Positions 8,645 to 16,321 of a DNA stretch of 17,670 nt are shown in pieces. The translations under genes and the position numbers were made by a program. The notes below the pieces were generated by a model that saw nothing but the letters and a program-made list of their open reading frames with translations, searched no databases and was not told the DNA's origin. The DNA is from Pseudomonadales bacterium (lineage in GTDB: Bacteria > Pseudomonadota > Gammaproteobacteria > Pseudomonadales > Litorivicinaceae): contig JAAXJV010000111.1 of the NCBI GenBank assembly GCA_012269655.1, forward strand, positions 10,837-28,506. Direction: 5' to 3'. The number at the start of each line of letters is the position of its first letter. The first letter of the stretch is position 1.

Positions 8645-9835
8645 GTGAAAAAAACACTCATTGCACTGGCTCTGTCGGCCGCGTCTGTCCATGCCCTAGC
8701 GATTCAGCCCAATTCAGACTGGACTGATGTGCTACAAGAGGCCCAGGGTCAGACGGTTTACTTCAACGCCTGGGGCGGTTCGGATCGCATTAACCAATAC
8801 ATCGATTGGGTGGGTGAGCAGGTGCTGGCCGAGTACGGCGTGAAACTTGAGCACGTCAAGATCGGTGACATTGCCGAGATCGTGACGCAAATCGAATCGG
8901 CCAAGGCGGTCGGCAAAGACCAAGACGGTAACGTGGATCTGATGTGGATCAATGGCGAGAACTTCGCCAACATGAAATCTAACGAGTTGCTGTTTGGTGA
9001 TTTTGCCAATCACCTACCCAATGCCGCGTTTGTGGCGGATAAACCGTCCATTGCCTATGACTTCAGTGTCCCGGTCGAGGGATTGGAAGCGCCCTGGGGC
9101 GGGGCTCAATTGGTCTTTATGCACGACAGTGAGCGATTGCCTAATCCGCCCAAGAGTGCTGATGCCTTGCTTGCGCACTTAAAAGACGGTGGACGCTTTG
9201 CCTATCCTGCGCCGCCGGCTTTCCACGGAACCACCTTTGTAAAGCAGGTCTTGTCCGAAGTGACCCAGCAACCTGAGGCATTGTTAAAGCCGGTTGATCA
9301 AGCCGATTTTGATGCGGTGACGGCGCCGCTTTGGGCGTACTTGGACGAAATGCATCCTTTGCTGCGGGGTAACGGTAAGGTGTGGCCAGCCAGTGGCGAA
9401 GAAACCCGCCAACTGATGGACGATGGCGAGGTCGATATTTCGATCAGTTTTAACCCCAACGAAGCCAGTGCGGCAGTGCGTGAAGGCCAACTGGCTGACG
9501 CGACCCGGACCTATATTTTTGAAGGCGGCACGGTTGGCAATACGCACTTTGTTTCGATTCCGTACAACGCCAAGGCAGCCGCCGGCGCCATGGTGGTGGC
9601 CAACTTCATGTTGAGTCCGGATGCCCAGGCTCGCAAAGCCGATCCTGAATTTTGGGGCGACCCCACGGTATTGGATCTGGCCAAGCTCGAGGGCACGCAA
9701 AAGACCCGCTTTGACCAGATTGATCTCGGTCCCTGGGCACTGCCGATCGAAGAGCTCGCCAACACCCGAGGTGAACCTCATGCCAGCTGGACCGGTGCGC
9801 TGGAGGCCGCTTGGGCCGAGCGTTACGCTCAGTAA
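8645..9835 (+). CDS. ynjB: YnjB-type ABC transporter periplasmic binding protein
   Basis: A 396-residue extracellular solute-binding protein similar to E. coli YnjB in length and context. A signal peptide covers about residues 1-19 (MKKTLIALALSAAS..., cleavage near VHALA). The mature start (QTVYFNAWGGSDRINQYIDWV) is typical of the family, and the type II binding-protein pattern runs through to ...EAAWAERYAQ. The substrate is not known and no diagnostic ligand residues can be claimed. The GTG start at 8645 has AAGGA 6 nt upstream. The gene starts 13 bases after the VTT-reductase stop. Its last 25 bases overlap the proposed start of ynjC. A short GAGCG-TTA-CGCTC hairpin sits just before the stop. 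Confidence 0.9.
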   Translation: MKKTLIALALSAASVHALAIQPNSDWTDVLQEAQGQTVYFNAWGGSDRINQYIDWVGEQVLAEYGVKLEHVKIGDIAEIVTQIESAKAVGKDQDGNVDLMWINGENFANMKSNELLFGDFANHLPNAAFVADKPSIAYDFSVPVEGLEAPWGGAQLVFMHDSERLPNPPKSADALLAHLKDGGRFAYPAPPAFHGTTFVKQVLSEVTQQPEALLKPVDQADFDAVTAPLWAYLDEMHPLLRGNGKVWPASGEETRQLMDDGEVDISISFNPNEASAAVREGQLADATRTYIFEGGTVGNTHFVSIPYNAKAAAGAMVVANFMLSPDAQARKADPEFWGDPTVLDLAKLEGTQKTRFDQIDLGPWALPIEELANTRGEPHASWTGALEAAWAERYAQ

Positions 9836-11445
9836 GTCTGGCTGTGATTGCGGTCGCCTTTGGGCTGCCGCTGGTCATGGGTGTGTTGGGGACCCTGGGC
9901 ACAGCAATTGGATGGTTCCCTAATTCGTTACCGGGTCTGACGGTGTTGTCGGACCCGCGTCTTTTTGCCGCCACGCGTTTAACGCTGTTTACGGGGCTGA
10001 TGGCGACTGCGCTGGCGCTAGGCCTTTGCATCGTAACCTTGATGGTGTTTTGGGGACGCGGCTCGCTCAAACGAATTCAACAGGCACTGGCACCCTTCTT
10101 AGCGGTACCTCATGCAGCACTGGCGGTCGGGCTGGTTTTTGTATTGGCCCCCTCGGGCTGGCTGGCCCGGCTGGTTACGCTAGAGGGTCGCCCCTCCGAG
10201 GCCTGGATTGTGCCGGATCCTGCGGGTTGGAGTCTGATTCTGGGGCTCGCGCTAAAAGAATTTCCTTTTCTATTGATGACGGCGCTGGCGTATTTGCCAC
10301 GCTTGAATCCAGACGAGTTTTTGCGCCAGGGGCGGGTATTGGGTTATCGCGCAAGCCAGTGTTGGGTGCGGTTGATTTTGCCTAACTTGTTGCAGGCCAT
10401 GCGCCTGCCGGTGGCGGTCGTGTTGGCTTATAACCTGTCGGTGGTCGACATGGCGATCATTTTAGGGCCGGGTCAGCCGCCGACTTTGGCAGTCTGGGTG
10501 ATTGAATACTTTGTTCAGCCGGGTGGCCGAGCGCAGGCGTCGGTTGCAGCATTATGGTTGCTCTTGGTGATGGCGGCCGGGTTTCTGATTGCCAACGAGA
10601 TCTATCGGATGTGTGGCCATGTCAGTCGTGAATTCCGAACAGACTCGCAGCGAAAGCCTCCTCGGCCGGGTTGGGGGCTTGCAGGACGTGCCGGCGTATT
10701 GGGCCTACTGGGGCTGGCGACACTGGCGCTCGTGTCGCTGTGGATTTTTTCGTTTAGCCATCGCTGGCGCTTCCCGGATGCCTTACCCGAGCGCTGGACC
10801 CTTCGATTTTGGCAGGGGCGATGGGATGACTGGGCGCCGCTTGTCGAGAACACGCTCAGTCTGGGTATGGCCAGTGCGCTGTTAGCGCTGTTGGCCGCCG
10901 TGATTTGGCTCGAGGCCGAGCGAGCCGGGCGCATACCTCGATTAGATGGGCTGTGGTATCTGCCGCTGTTTATTCCCCAGGCCTGCGTGTTGCTGGGTTG
11001 GCAAGCTGGCGCCTTGGTCGGCGGTGTGGATGGCGCCTGGGGCACCTTGGTCTGGGCGCATTGGGTCTATGCCTTGCCCTATGTGCTGTTGGTCTTGGCG
11101 CCAGCCTGGCGCAGCTTAGATGTTGGTTACGAGCGGCAGGCACGTTTGCTCGGGGCTTCGCCCTGGGGTGCGTTAATTCGGGTCCGCATGCCCTTGTTGC
11201 TTCGGCCTTTGTTGATCGGCTGGGCCGTCGCGATGGCCGTTTCAATCGCGCAGTACTTACCCACACTCTTGCTTGGTGCGGGTCGCTACCCCACACTGAC
11301 CACCGAACTGGTGACCAGCTTTGGTGGTGTCGATCGTCGAGTCATTGGCACCTTAGCCAGCTTACAAATGTTGTTGCCTTGGCTGGTGTTTGCCATTGCC
11401 TTGGCGTTACCTGCTTGGGTATTCCGGAACCGTCGACATGCTTGA
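9811..11445 (+). CDS. ynjC: YnjC-type double-length ABC transporter permease
   Basis: A 544-residue inner-membrane permease made of two binding-protein-dependent transport domains in one chain, so one copy can replace the usual permease pair. Each half has its ATPase-contact (EAA-like) loop: GRVLGYRASQCWVRLILP beginning near residue 174 and RLLGASPWGALIRVRMP beginning near 445. The start is uncertain. TTG at 9811 has GGAGG 4 nt upstream, overlaps ynjB and supplies Arg residues before the first membrane helix. GTG at 9844 starts after the ynjB stop but has no ribosome site and would begin in the helix. I prefer TTG. E. coli YnjC is about 510 residues. ynjD overlaps its end by 8 bp. Confidence 0.88.
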   Translation: MGRALRSVSLAVIAVAFGLPLVMGVLGTLGTAIGWFPNSLPGLTVLSDPRLFAATRLTLFTGLMATALALGLCIVTLMVFWGRGSLKRIQQALAPFLAVPHAALAVGLVFVLAPSGWLARLVTLEGRPSEAWIVPDPAGWSLILGLALKEFPFLLMTALAYLPRLNPDEFLRQGRVLGYRASQCWVRLILPNLLQAMRLPVAVVLAYNLSVVDMAIILGPGQPPTLAVWVIEYFVQPGGRAQASVAALWLLLVMAAGFLIANEIYRMCGHVSREFRTDSQRKPPRPGWGLAGRAGVLGLLGLATLALVSLWIFSFSHRWRFPDALPERWTLRFWQGRWDDWAPLVENTLSLGMASALLALLAAVIWLEAERAGRIPRLDGLWYLPLFIPQACVLLGWQAGALVGGVDGAWGTLVWAHWVYALPYVLLVLAPAWRSLDVGYERQARLLGASPWGALIRVRMPLLLRPLLIGWAVAMAVSIAQYLPTLLLGAGRYPTLTTELVTSFGGVDRRVIGTLASLQMLLPWLVFAIALALPAWVFRNRRHA

Positions 11446-12049
11446 AGTCCGTCGCCTTAACATTGCCTTGCCAGATCGGCCATTGATTCAGGATTTGTCT
11501 TTTTCTGTGTCCGCAGGGCAAGTGTTGGCCTTGCTTGGGCCCTCGGGTTCGGGGAAATCCACGGTGCTGGATTGGATGGTTGGTCTGAGTGCGCCGGGTG
11601 TTCAGGCTAAGGGTGACTTGAGCATCAACGGTCAACGGCTAGACGGACTGCCCTGTGAGCAGCGAAGGCTGGGTTTGATGACCCAAACCCCCTTGCTGTT
11701 TCCGCATCTGGACGTTCTGGGTAATCTGAAATTTGGAGCCCGCAATCCGGATGCCGATTTTGACGCCATGCTTGCCCAGGCAGACTTGGCCGGTTTAGGC
11801 GGACGTGACGTCGCGACGCTGTCCGGCGGGCAGGTGGCGCGCGTCTCGTTATTGCGTACGCTGTTGAGCGATCCGGTGGCGTTGTTTTTAGATGAGCCCT
11901 TCTCGAGGTTGGACGCCGAGCTTCGGTCCTCGATCCGGCAATTTGTTTGGGAGCGCAGCCGAGACATCCCGGTGGTGCTGGTCACACATGACCCGGTGGA
12001 TATTCCAGCGCATGCTCAGACGATCCAATTGGCGGATTACACATGCTAG
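11438..12049 (+). CDS. ynjD: YnjD-type ABC transporter ATP-binding protein
   Basis: A 203-residue cytoplasmic ATPase that powers the YnjBC importer. Walker A GPSGSGKST at 34-42, Q-loop Gln83 in LGLMTQTPLLFPH, signature LSGGQ at 128-132, Walker B VALFLDEP at 147-154 with catalytic Glu153, D-loop SRLDAEL, and switch His184 in VTHD are all present, so it should be active. It is short, with no C-terminal regulatory domain. The start at 11438 is chosen because it begins the fold (MLEVRRLNI) and overlaps the ynjC stop by 8 bp. An earlier in-frame ATG would add 16 residues inside ynjC. ynjF overlaps its end by 7 bp. Tight overlaps point to coupled, equimolar production. Confidence 0.93.
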   Translation: MLEVRRLNIALPDRPLIQDLSFSVSAGQVLALLGPSGSGKSTVLDWMVGLSAPGVQAKGDLSINGQRLDGLPCEQRRLGLMTQTPLLFPHLDVLGNLKFGARNPDADFDAMLAQADLAGLGGRDVATLSGGQVARVSLLRTLLSDPVALFLDEPFSRLDAELRSSIRQFVWERSRDIPVVLVTHDPVDIPAHAQTIQLADYTC

Positions 12050-12642
12050 ATCGACACATCGTGCCGCGTATCAAAGCGCCCTTGCGTGCATTGGCTGAGC
12101 GTCTGAACGTCGCTGGCTGGACAGCCGATCAGGTGACCTGGTGGGGCTTTGGATTTGGCTTGTTGAGTGTGGCGGCACTCGCGTTTCAGGCCTATGGGCT
12201 GGCGCTGGTTGGTTTGATTATGAACCGTCTGGCTGACGGGGTGGACGGCGAGCTGGCTCGGATTCAAGGCCCTACCGACCGTGGTGCATTTTTAGATATC
12301 GCACTGGACTTTGTGTTTTATGCGCTATTTCCACTCGGTTTTGCTTTGGGAGAGGCTGACTTCGCACTGCCGGCGGCGATCTTGATCGCGAGCTTCGTCG
12401 GCACCGGATCAAGCTTTTTAGCCTTTGCCAGCCAAGCCGAGAAAAAAGGTATTAAGCACCCGGACTTTGGCTACAAAGGGCTGTACTACCTAAACGGATT
12501 GGCCGAGGGCACCGAGACCATTGCCTGCTTTGTGCTGATGTGCCTCTTTCCAGACTACTTTGCCGAAATTGCCTACGCCTTCGCTGCGATTTGTTTTGTC
12601 ACCGCCGCTAACCGAATTTGGGCGGGCTGGCGAACGCTTTAG
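12043..12642 (+). CDS. ynjF: YnjF-type CDP-alcohol phosphatidyltransferase family membrane protein
   Basis: A 199-residue polytopic membrane protein of the CDP-alcohol phosphatidyltransferase family, which moves a phospho-group from a CDP-linked donor to an alcohol, usually to make phospholipids. The catalytic motif is visible at about 66-87: DGVDGELAR, then IQGPTDR, then GAFLDIALD. The four acidic residues are intact, but seven residues separate AR from G where most members have eight; E. coli YnjF, from memory, also has seven. The N-terminus MLDRHIVPRIK and the segment GTGSSFLAFA closely match E. coli YnjF. Donor and acceptor are unknown. The start ATG lies inside the ynjD end (ATGCTAG), so translation is coupled. 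Its stop overlaps that of yheS on the other strand. Confidence 0.93.
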   Translation: MLDRHIVPRIKAPLRALAERLNVAGWTADQVTWWGFGFGLLSVAALAFQAYGLALVGLIMNRLADGVDGELARIQGPTDRGAFLDIALDFVFYALFPLGFALGEADFALPAAILIASFVGTGSSFLAFASQAEKKGIKHPDFGYKGLYYLNGLAEGTETIACFVLMCLFPDYFAEIAYAFAAICFVTAANRIWAGWRTL

Positions 12643-14486
12643 CCCTGCGCCGCCTCGAGTGCTTCGGCGGCCTCCATCCATTCAAATTCCCGCTCCTCGA
12701 GTTGCTCGACCAACTGGGCTCGAGTCTTGGCATCGCGGGCTTGCTGGGTTGGATCGGTTTGGCTGAAATAATCGGGATCGGCCAGCGTTGAATCCAATTG
12801 ATCCAAGGCTTCCTGAGCTTGCTCCAATGCCTGTTCGGATTTTTTCAGCGCGCGAGTCAAAGGCGCCAATTGCGCTCGGCTGGCCGCACGTGCTTTTCGC
12901 TGGGCTTTTTGTGAATTGGCATTCTCAGTGCTGTCGGCCTTGATCACCGGCTCGGGTTGCCATTCGCTGAGCGGCTGATTAAAGGGATTCAGCTCGCCAT
13001 GACGGATTGACCACAGCTCATCGCAGGTGGTCTCAATCAGATGTCGATCGTGACTAACCAACAGCAGTGCACCGGGAAACTCGACCAAGGCTTCAGCCAA
13101 GGCAGCTCGAGCATCCAAGTCCAAGTGGTTGGTGGGCTCGTCCAGAATCAACAGATTAGGTTTTTGCCAAGCGATCAGCGCTAAAGCCAAGCGTGCGCGT
13201 TCGCCACCGGACAGGCTGTCGATTCGCTGATCGACCCGCTCATTTGAAAACCCCCAGCCGCCCAGAAAGTTTCTTAGATCCTGCTCGCGGGCCTCGGGCG
13301 CGGCGCTGATCAGTGTGCCCAGCGGCGTATTTTCAGCGTGCAATATGTCCAGTTGCTCTTGAGCAAAATAGCCAATGGCAGTGTTTTGGCCCGCATGCAA
13401 GGTGCCGCCTAGGGGTTTGATTTGCTGGACCAGCGTTTTGACCAGTGTGGATTTACCCGCGCCGTTGGCGCCCAACAAGCCCACGCGATCACCTGGATTC
13501 AGCGCCATATGCACACCCTGAACCACCGGAGTTTGGCCGTAGCCCAGAACCAGATCGGTCCCAGCAACCAGCGGGGTAGAGAGTTTTTCCTGGCTAGGAA
13601 TGCTGAAGTCCAGATTGGAGGTGGCCCGCACGGCACTGGCCACGACCAGTTTTTCCATGGCCTTGACTCGGCTTTGCGCTTGTTTGGCCTTGGAGGCTTT
13701 GGCCTTGAAGCGGTCAACAAAGGACTGCAGGTGCGCACGCTTTTTATCGGTCTTGATTTGCTCGGCTTCGGCCCGCTCAATTTCCGCCGCGCGTTGGCGC
13801 TCAAAGTCGCTGTAGCCGCCGGTGTAGAGTTTCAATTGGCTATTTTCCAGCGCCAATACATGGGTGCAAAGGTTATCCAGGAACTGCCGGTCATGCGCCA
13901 CGATCACGAGCGTGCCTTGATAACGAATCAGGGTTTTCTCTAGCCAGGCGATGGCATCGATGTCCAGGTGATTGGTCGGTTCGTCTAATAGCAACAGATC
14001 GCTTGGCAGGATCAGGGCCCGAGCTAGATTAAGACGCATCCGCCAACCGCCAGATAGGGCACTGACCGGTTGTTGCTGGCGGTCCTTAGCAAAACCCAGT
14101 CCGGCCAGCAGCTCGGCTGCTCGAGCTCGTTGCGCCCAGCCTTCGATATCCCCAAAGGCAGCGTGCAGTGCAGGGTCCTCTGGATTGTCTGCTAGCGCGC
14201 CTTCTAATCGTCTAAATTCGGGGTAGGCGTCCAGTAGGTGCTCAATCACCGGCATCGCCAAGGACGGCGTTTCTTGAGCCATGCTGGCAATGACGGGCTT
14301 ACCGCCAAGCGAGAAATCACCCGAGTCCGGCGCCAAGTCGCCACGAATCAATCCCAGCAAAGACGATTTACCTGCGCCATTCTGCCCCACCAAGCCCAAG
14401 CGCGAGGGTGTCGGGCAACGCAGACTCGCGCCGTCGATCAATAAGCGGCCGCCAACGCGCAGTGAAAGGGCATGGAATTGAAGCAT
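12639..14486 (-). CDS. yheS: ABC-F family ATPase YheS
   Basis: A 615-residue soluble protein with two ABC ATPase domains and no membrane segment, of the ABC-F ribosome-associated group. Domain 1: Walker A GQNGAGKSS at 34-42, signature LSGGW at 144-148, Walker B LLLLDEP at 164-170, then TNHLD. The charged linker of about 225-300 is the P-site tRNA-interaction motif region. Domain 2: Walker A GANGAGKST at 339-347, signature LSGGE at 425-429, Walker B LLILDEP at 445-451, then TNHLD. A charged, probably coiled-coil C-terminal part covers 515-615. The size and linker fit YheS (E. coli 637) better than Uup. ABC-F proteins help stalled or slow ribosomes. Start ATG at 14486, with AAGGA about 10 nt upstream. 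Convergent with ynjF, divergent from the TIGR02444 gene. Confidence 0.93.
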   Translation of the reverse strand: MLQFHALSLRVGGRLLIDGASLRCPTPSRLGLVGQNGAGKSSLLGLIRGDLAPDSGDFSLGGKPVIASMAQETPSLAMPVIEHLLDAYPEFRRLEGALADNPEDPALHAAFGDIEGWAQRARAAELLAGLGFAKDRQQQPVSALSGGWRMRLNLARALILPSDLLLLDEPTNHLDIDAIAWLEKTLIRYQGTLVIVAHDRQFLDNLCTHVLALENSQLKLYTGGYSDFERQRAAEIERAEAEQIKTDKKRAHLQSFVDRFKAKASKAKQAQSRVKAMEKLVVASAVRATSNLDFSIPSQEKLSTPLVAGTDLVLGYGQTPVVQGVHMALNPGDRVGLLGANGAGKSTLVKTLVQQIKPLGGTLHAGQNTAIGYFAQEQLDILHAENTPLGTLISAAPEAREQDLRNFLGGWGFSNERVDQRIDSLSGGERARLALALIAWQKPNLLILDEPTNHLDLDARAALAEALVEFPGALLLVSHDRHLIETTCDELWSIRHGELNPFNQPLSEWQPEPVIKADSTENANSQKAQRKARAASRAQLAPLTRALKKSEQALEQAQEALDQLDSTLADPDYFSQTDPTQQARDAKTRAQLVEQLEEREFEWMEAAEALEAAQG

Positions 14487-14509
14487 CTAACGGGTATCCT
14501 TGTGGAATT

Positions 14510-14515
14510 AAGGAG
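14510..14515 (+). promoter_or_regulatory. Ribosome binding site deciding the start at 14523
   Basis: AAGGAG lies 7 nt before the ATG at 14523. An upstream ATG at 14472 would put this site inside the gene and overlap the start of the divergent yheS gene, so 14523 is preferred. Confidence 0.8.
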
Positions 14516-14522
14516 TGTATCA

Positions 14523-15014
14523 ATGCCCAGCCCCCTATGGGACTTTGCCCTGGAAAAATATCGTCTGCCGCATGTGGCCGATCTTTGCATTCAATTGCAG
14601 GACGAGCATGACGCCAGCGTGTGCGAATTGCTTTGGACCGCTTGGTTGGCGGATCAGGGTCGCCAGATCGATGCGCAGGCCCTCGCCGACTATCGTCGCC
14701 TGCGTCAGGGGCTGTATCTGAGCATTATCCGTCTGCGCGGCGCGCGCCGTTTATTGGAGCTGGATCCGGCGACTCGGGAGCTGGGGCGGCAAACTCGGCC
14801 ACTTGAAATTGAAGCGGAAAAACACCTGCTGGCCGAGCTTGAAGGCTTGGCCAGTCAGCCGCTGACCGGAGAGCCCTTTCATACACTGCATAAAACTCGC
14901 TCAGTGTTGGGACTTGAACCCAACGCAGATGCCCAAAGACTGTACACTCAACTAGCGGAACAACTGGCCTTGGCCGGTGTCCAAATCGACTCATCACACA
15001 AGGAATCTCCATGA
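14523..15014 (+). CDS. TIGR02444 / DUF2390 family protein
   Basis: A 163-residue soluble protein of unknown function. The N-terminal segment LWDFALEKYRLPHVADLC followed by a conserved LQDEHDASVCELLW is the family signature as I know it. It is mostly helical, rich in Leu, Ala, Arg and Glu, with no signal peptide or membrane segment. The family is largely gammaproteobacterial and is often found beside a YheS-type ABC-F gene, as here, where the two start codons are only 36 bases apart on opposite strands. The FKBP gene overlaps its end by 4 bp (ATGA), so the two are probably co-translated. Any role with YheS is inference from position. Confidence 0.85.
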   Translation: MPSPLWDFALEKYRLPHVADLCIQLQDEHDASVCELLWTAWLADQGRQIDAQALADYRRLRQGLYLSIIRLRGARRLLELDPATRELGRQTRPLEIEAEKHLLAELEGLASQPLTGEPFHTLHKTRSVLGLEPNADAQRLYTQLAEQLALAGVQIDSSHKESP

Positions 15015-15685
15015 AATCTTTATTACTGGCTGGCCTGATTGCCACCGCGCCGGCCATGGCACTGGAATTGGACACCGACGAGAAAAAGCTGGCTTATGCG
15101 CTGGGTGCCATCGTGGGCGAGCGTATTTATCAGGACTTTGGTGAGGTCGACTATGACGCCTTGGTCGAGGGTGTGAAGTCTGCTGCGAATCCCGAAGAGC
15201 GACTGCTGTCTCGTGAAGAAGTCGGTCAGGTACTTCAGCAGGCACAGCAGGCTCTGCAAGAGCGTGCACAGCTTGAGCAACAAGCTGCAGGCGAAGCGAC
15301 GCGGGTAGCAGGCGAAGCCTTTTTGAAGGCCAACGCAGGCAAAGAAGGCGTTACGGTCACTGACAGCGGCTTGCAAATTCGTTTCATCGAAAAGGGTGAG
15401 GGCGGTGCGATGCCGACGGCCAGTGACCGTGTTGAAGTGCATTACCATGGCACATTGATAGACGGTACTGTGTTTGACTCTTCAGTGGATCGCGGCGAAA
15501 CCGTGACCTTCCCGGTTAATGGCGTGATTCCCGGTTGGGTTGAAGGCTTGCAACTGATGAGTGAAGGCGACAAAGCAGAATTCGTGATCCCTCAAGCGCT
15601 GGCCTATGGCCCAGGCGGCGCCGGCAGCATCCCGCCCTTCTCGACTCTGGTCTTCGAGGTGGAGCTGGTTAAGGTCAATCCTTAA
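15011..15685 (+). CDS. FKBP-type peptidyl-prolyl isomerase, exported (FkpA/FklB/Mip group)
   Basis: A 224-residue protein. Residues 1-17 look like a signal peptide (MKSLLLAGLIATAPAMA), so it probably acts in the periplasm as a proline isomerase and chaperone. Residues 18-110 are the helical dimerisation domain of the FkpA/Mip group (KLAYALGAIVGERI near 26-39, then a Gln/Ala-rich long helix). Residues 115-222 are the FKBP domain: VEVHYHGTLIDGTVFDSS at 141-158 including Asp156, VIPGW at 172-176 and Tyr199 in ALAYG. Active-site residues look intact. AAGGA lies 6 nt before the ATG, which overlaps the TIGR02444 stop. A strong terminator follows. FkpA versus FklB identity cannot be settled from this. 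Confidence 0.93.
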   Translation: MKSLLLAGLIATAPAMALELDTDEKKLAYALGAIVGERIYQDFGEVDYDALVEGVKSAANPEERLLSREEVGQVLQQAQQALQERAQLEQQAAGEATRVAGEAFLKANAGKEGVTVTDSGLQIRFIEKGEGGAMPTASDRVEVHYHGTLIDGTVFDSSVDRGETVTFPVNGVIPGWVEGLQLMSEGDKAEFVIPQALAYGPGGAGSIPPFSTLVFEVELVKVNP

Positions 15686-15701
15686 TCCTTCTAACAGATC
15701 G

Positions 15702-15735
15702 GCCGGTGTTCGTTCCTACGAGCACCGGCTTTTTT
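15702..15735 (+). terminator. Strong intrinsic terminator after the FKBP gene
   Basis: A 12-bp stem with one G-T wobble: GCCGGTG (15702-15708) with CACCGGC (15723-15729), continued by TCGT/ACGA around the loop TCCT. It is followed by six T on the plus strand. On the minus strand no T tract follows, so it does not clearly end dsbB transcripts. Confidence 0.93.
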
Positions 15736-15740
15736 GTGCC

Positions 15741-16274
15741 CTAACGAAACAGACGGGGACGGTAGCGGACCCAAAAGGGCGTGCTGGCGGCCAACAGAGC
15801 CATGATGCCAAAAGCCACCGCCGTCCAGCCGGGAATTGATAAGCCCAACCAGCGCCACTGCACCTCGGCGCAGTCACCCGAGCCCATCAACATGGTTTGT
15901 ACTACCTCGGCAAATGGGAATGTGTCGATCATGTAGTAAATGCCGGGTGCGCAATCAGGCACTTGATCCGGCGGCAGCGATTGCAGCCACAGTTGGCGGC
16001 CAGCCAGATACAAACCAAAACCGGCGGCCAGCGTGCCTGCGATGGCAAATGCGCGAACCCGAGCTGCGGTCGGTGGCGTGAGTGCGGCAATCAGCCCGAT
16101 CAATCCAAACAGGGCAAAGGCGACTCGCTGAGCCATGCACAGTGGGCAGGGCTCTAGATACCACACGTATTCCATGTAAAACGCCGTGCCTAACAAACCT
16201 GTGCAGACGGCGAAGGCGATCAAGCCAAGGGTGCGTGGATGGCGCAGGATTGGGGTCGAGTCGTTATGAATCAT
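15741..16274 (-). CDS. dsbB: Disulfide bond formation protein DsbB
   Basis: A 177-residue inner-membrane protein that reoxidises DsbA and passes electrons to quinone. Four hydrophobic segments are visible (about 15-33, 47-66, 74-91, 145-165). The first periplasmic loop has the CPLC pair (Cys43, Cys46) after YLEP, followed by the conserved Arg50. The second loop has Cys108 (PDCAPG) and Cys135 (GSGDCAEV). All four essential cysteines are therefore present. The length matches E. coli DsbB (176). The start is ATG at 16274; the upstream ribosome site is weak. gshA ends 28 bases upstream on the same strand, so the two may be co-transcribed, which would pair cytosolic and periplasmic thiol chemistry. 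The stop is 5 bases beyond the T tract of the convergent FKBP terminator. Confidence 0.96.
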   Translation of the reverse strand: MIHNDSTPILRHPRTLGLIAFAVCTGLLGTAFYMEYVWYLEPCPLCMAQRVAFALFGLIGLIAALTPPTAARVRAFAIAGTLAAGFGLYLAGRQLWLQSLPPDQVPDCAPGIYYMIDTFPFAEVVQTMLMGSGDCAEVQWRWLGLSIPGWTAVAFGIMALLAASTPFWVRYRPRLFR

Positions 16275-16299
16275 GGGCCTAACATACTCGAGCGCGTTC

Positions 16300-16321
16300 G
16301 AATCAGCCAGTTGGCTGATTC
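16300..16321. repeat. 10-bp inverted repeat over the gshA stop codon
   Basis: GAATCAGCCA (16300-16309) and TGGCTGATTC (16312-16321) are perfect inverted copies two bases apart. The gshA stop TGA (16305-16303) lies inside. No T tract follows on the minus strand. As RNA it would form an 8-9 bp hairpin at the end of gshA just before dsbB. Confidence 0.6.

Noticed and set aside
8645-12049. Thiamine, iron or spermidine/putrescine specificity for the ABC importer
   Set aside because: The match is to YnjBCD, whose substrate is not established. No ligand-binding residues or riboswitch upstream support a named substrate.
13422-13943. Plus-strand open frame of 173 codons opposite yheS
   Set aside because: It is antisense to conserved ABC domain sequence and shows no family match or ribosome site.
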